Shown here one piece after another: positions 62,342 through 64,000 of a DNA stretch of 64,000 bases. Position numbers and translations under genes: made by a program. Each line of letters starts with the position of its first letter. The stretch's first letter is position 1. The notes beneath the pieces were generated by a model that had not been told where the DNA came from, did no database searches, and worked only from the letters and a program-made list of their open reading frames with translations. The DNA comes from Imbroritus primus (GTDB taxonomy: Bacteria > Pseudomonadota > Gammaproteobacteria > Burkholderiales > Burkholderiaceae), in assembly GCA_000272025.2 (NCBI GenBank), contig AKCV02000015.1, positions 682,001 to 746,000 of the forward strand, written 5' to 3'.

Positions 62342-62926
62342 TCAGGACAGTGAGTGGCCGTCGGGTCCCAGCGGTTGCAAGGGCTTTTCGATGTCCATCG
62401 TGTGCAGGCGGAAGCTACCGTCGCGCACGCGCCCCGCATCGCGGTCTTCGAAGAAAAAGCGCAGGGTATGGATGACGGTCGGGAAGGCCAGTTGGCTCCA
62501 GGGAATCTCCTCCTCGTCGAACAGCCGGACTTCGAGGCTTTCCTCGCCGGCTGCGATGTCGAGGTCATTGAGCTGCGCCAGATAGAACAGATGCACCTGA
62601 TGCACGTGCGGCACATTCATGATCGAGAACAGCTCCCCGACGGTGACGCGTGCGCCGGCTTCTTCCAAAGTTTCACGTGCGCCGGCCTCCGCCGTAGTCT
62701 CGCCGATTTCCATGAAACCCGCGGGAAGGGTCCAGTAGCCGTAGCGAGGCTCGATCGCGCGGCGGCACAGCAGGATCTTGTCCTGCCACACGGGCACAGT
62801 GCCGACGACGTTACGCGGATTCACATAGTGAATCGTGTGACAGTTGTCGCAGACATGGCGTGGGCGCGTGTCGCCTTCCGGTATGCGGAGGGCGACCGCG
62901 TGGCCGCAATTCGAACAGAATTTCAT
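62342..62926 (-). CDS. Nudix hydrolase with N-terminal zinc ribbon
   Basis: The 194-residue protein has a zinc ribbon (CSNCGHAV near residue 4 and CDNCHTIHY near residue 26) and a Nudix box (GFMEIGETTAEAGARETLEEAGA). This fits the family often annotated as ADP-ribose/NUDIX pyrophosphatase, splitting nucleoside diphosphate linkages; the substrate is not known. ATG 62926 begins the zinc ribbon. It is the first gene of the unit continuing into aat. Confidence 0.93.
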   Translation of the reverse strand: MKFCSNCGHAVALRIPEGDTRPRHVCDNCHTIHYVNPRNVVGTVPVWQDKILLCRRAIEPRYGYWTLPAGFMEIGETTAEAGARETLEEAGARVTVGELFSIMNVPHVHQVHLFYLAQLNDLDIAAGEESLEVRLFDEEEIPWSQLAFPTVIHTLRFFFEDRDAGRVRDGSFRLHTMDIEKPLQPLGPDGHSLS

Positions 62927-63057
62927 GAGCGCATCCGACGTGGAATCCACGCAGTGTATCATCCGCGCCACCTGTTGGAGCCCGCCCGTGCTTCCACGAA
63001 ATGCTGCGCCGCCGGCCGCTGAGCGCGGCAGCATATATCACTTCGTGATGAAAGCTG

Positions 63058-63086
63058 TTGCATTGCCGCAAAGATTGCGTTATAGT
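63058..63086 (+). promoter_or_regulatory. Promoter of initiator tRNA-Met
   Basis: TTGCAT (63058-63063) and TATAGT (63081-63086) are spaced by 17 bases; the tRNA begins 16 bases after the -10. Confidence 0.75.
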
Positions 63087-63101
63087 TACAGCTTCAACGG
63101 A

Positions 63102-63177
<76 letters not shown>

Positions 63178-63313
63178 GATTCAAAGACATGCCGCTGGCA
63201 GAAACTCAGGTTTCGCAGCGGCATTGTTGTTTCTGGCGCCGGTATTGCTGGATTGTTGCCCAGGGTGCGAAGTTGCTAGGTTGCGAAGAGGCCTGTTGGC
63301 CCGTTCCAGTCGG

Positions 63314-63844
63314 CTAGCCATCGACCGGATGCGCTGGCGTGTCCAGCAGTAGCTGATAGAACGCAAGATCAAGCCAGCGGCCGAATTTGAATCCGACCTG
63401 GGGCAGCGTGCCGACATGGCGGAACCCGAGTCGCTCGTGCAGGGCGATGCTTCCGACGTTCGTCGCGTCGATGCCGCCGATCATGGCATGTACCTCGCCT
63501 TGCCGCGCACAGGCGATCAGCGCCTGCAACACCGCGCGGCCCAGTCCCTGGCCACGATGATCCTTGTGCACGTATACAGAATGTTCGACAGTGTATTTGT
63601 ACGCCGGCCAGCTCCGAAAGGTGCCGTAGCTGCCGAACGCCCTCAGCCTGCCATCCGGATCTTCCATGCCGAGCACGGGAAAGCCGCCGTTGCGCTTGGC
63701 TTCGAACCACGTTGCCATGCTTGAAGTAGTACGTGGTTGGTAGTCATATAGCGCTGTCGAGTTGACGATCGCTTCGTTGAGGATATACAAGATTGCATCG
63801 GCATGGCGTTCGTAGCTGCAGTGTACGAGGACATGCCTACTCAT
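63314..63844 (-). CDS. GNAT acetyltransferase (phosphinothricin acetyltransferase-like)
   Basis: The 176-residue protein has the GNAT acetyl-CoA motif VYVHKDHRGQGLGRAVLQALI and the Pat-like features ILNEAIVNSTALYDYQPRT and ATNVGSIALHERLGFRHVGTLPQVGFKFGRWLDLAFYQ. Such enzymes acetylate methionine sulfoximine, phosphinothricin or similar amino acids. ATG 63844 is chosen because the family N-terminus starts there; a frame open to 63946 reads through unrelated sequence. The upstream 150 bases to the window end hold no recognised gene. Confidence 0.93.
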   Translation of the reverse strand: MSRHVLVHCSYERHADAILYILNEAIVNSTALYDYQPRTTSSMATWFEAKRNGGFPVLGMEDPDGRLRAFGSYGTFRSWPAYKYTVEHSVYVHKDHRGQGLGRAVLQALIACARQGEVHAMIGGIDATNVGSIALHERLGFRHVGTLPQVGFKFGRWLDLAFYQLLLDTPAHPVDG

Positions 63845-64000
63845 TGCGGTCTCCTGACGGTCTGGGATTGGTGCGGGATTGATGTGGCTGGCGTTGCCGC
63901 ATAGCATGCGCGCGAGCCGGCCGGCTTGCAACATCCTGCGGTACATCCCATCGTGCCGCCGTGAGGCCGCGTCGTGTCGAAACAGCTCTAGCGCATGGTT

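Overview
The window is about 64 kb of GC-rich chromosomal DNA from a betaproteobacterium of the order Burkholderiales. Reasons: the block rpmI-rplT-pheS-pheT-ihfA-merR-tRNA-Pro; three Bug/TctC-type solute-binding proteins; a pyruvate dehydrogenase whose E3 carries its own lipoyl domain; a phasin; and paired aminoacyl-tRNA-protein transferases. It looks most like the Cupriavidus/Ralstonia part of the order, but the genus cannot be fixed from the sequence alone. No insertion sequence, prophage, integrase, CRISPR array or replication origin was seen.

Layout. 1-5.5 kb: translation genes, IHF alpha, a MerR regulator and tRNA-Pro. 5.7-11.2 kb: a small membrane protein, a quinol-type nitric oxide reductase on the minus strand, an NTF2-like protein, a periplasmic penicillin-acylase-type Ntn hydrolase and a GFA-family protein. 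11.5-23.2 kb: a catabolic island on the plus strand holding a TetR regulator, an SDR dehydrogenase, a five-gene cluster related to phenylacetyl-CoA epoxidase (PaaA, the DUF59 half of PaaD, PaaB, PaaC and the zinc-ribbon half of PaaD), a Bug protein, an NDP-forming acyl-CoA ligase, an enoyl-CoA hydratase-like protein, a fused hydratase/3-hydroxyacyl-CoA dehydrogenase and a thiolase. 24.3-29.0 kb: a second island with Bug, GntR/UTRA regulator, two-subunit aconitase X and a second Bug. 29.2-39.6 kb: housekeeping and membrane genes (NlpD-like protein, methyltransferase, DgkA, PAP2 phosphatase, SulP transporter, exonuclease III, oligopeptidase A, FolD). 39-49 kb: a two-component system next to the aceE-aceF-lpd operon. 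49-64 kb: TerC, phasin, histone-deacetylase-like protein, EamA exporter, nitroreductase, PBP7-type endopeptidase, IclR, LutA/LutB, PyrD, the N-degron transferases Bpt and Aat, a Nudix hydrolase, initiator tRNA-Met and a GNAT acetyltransferase.

The most interesting region is 11.4-23.2 kb. It is built like the phenylacetate pathway (CoA activation, diiron oxygenation of the thioester, beta-oxidation) but lacks, inside this window, the AMP-forming ligase PaaK, the reductase PaaE and the ring-opening enzyme PaaZ. PaaD is split into two genes separated by paaB and paaC. Two matching 22-bp operator-like palindromes lie over the -10 regions of tetR and of the paa-like operon, which suggests one substrate-responsive regulon. 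I infer that it degrades a carboxylic acid other than phenylacetate, possibly not aromatic; the substrate cannot be read from the sequence. The aconitase X island is a second candidate catabolic unit, with a perfect palindrome between the -35 and -10 of its likely promoter.
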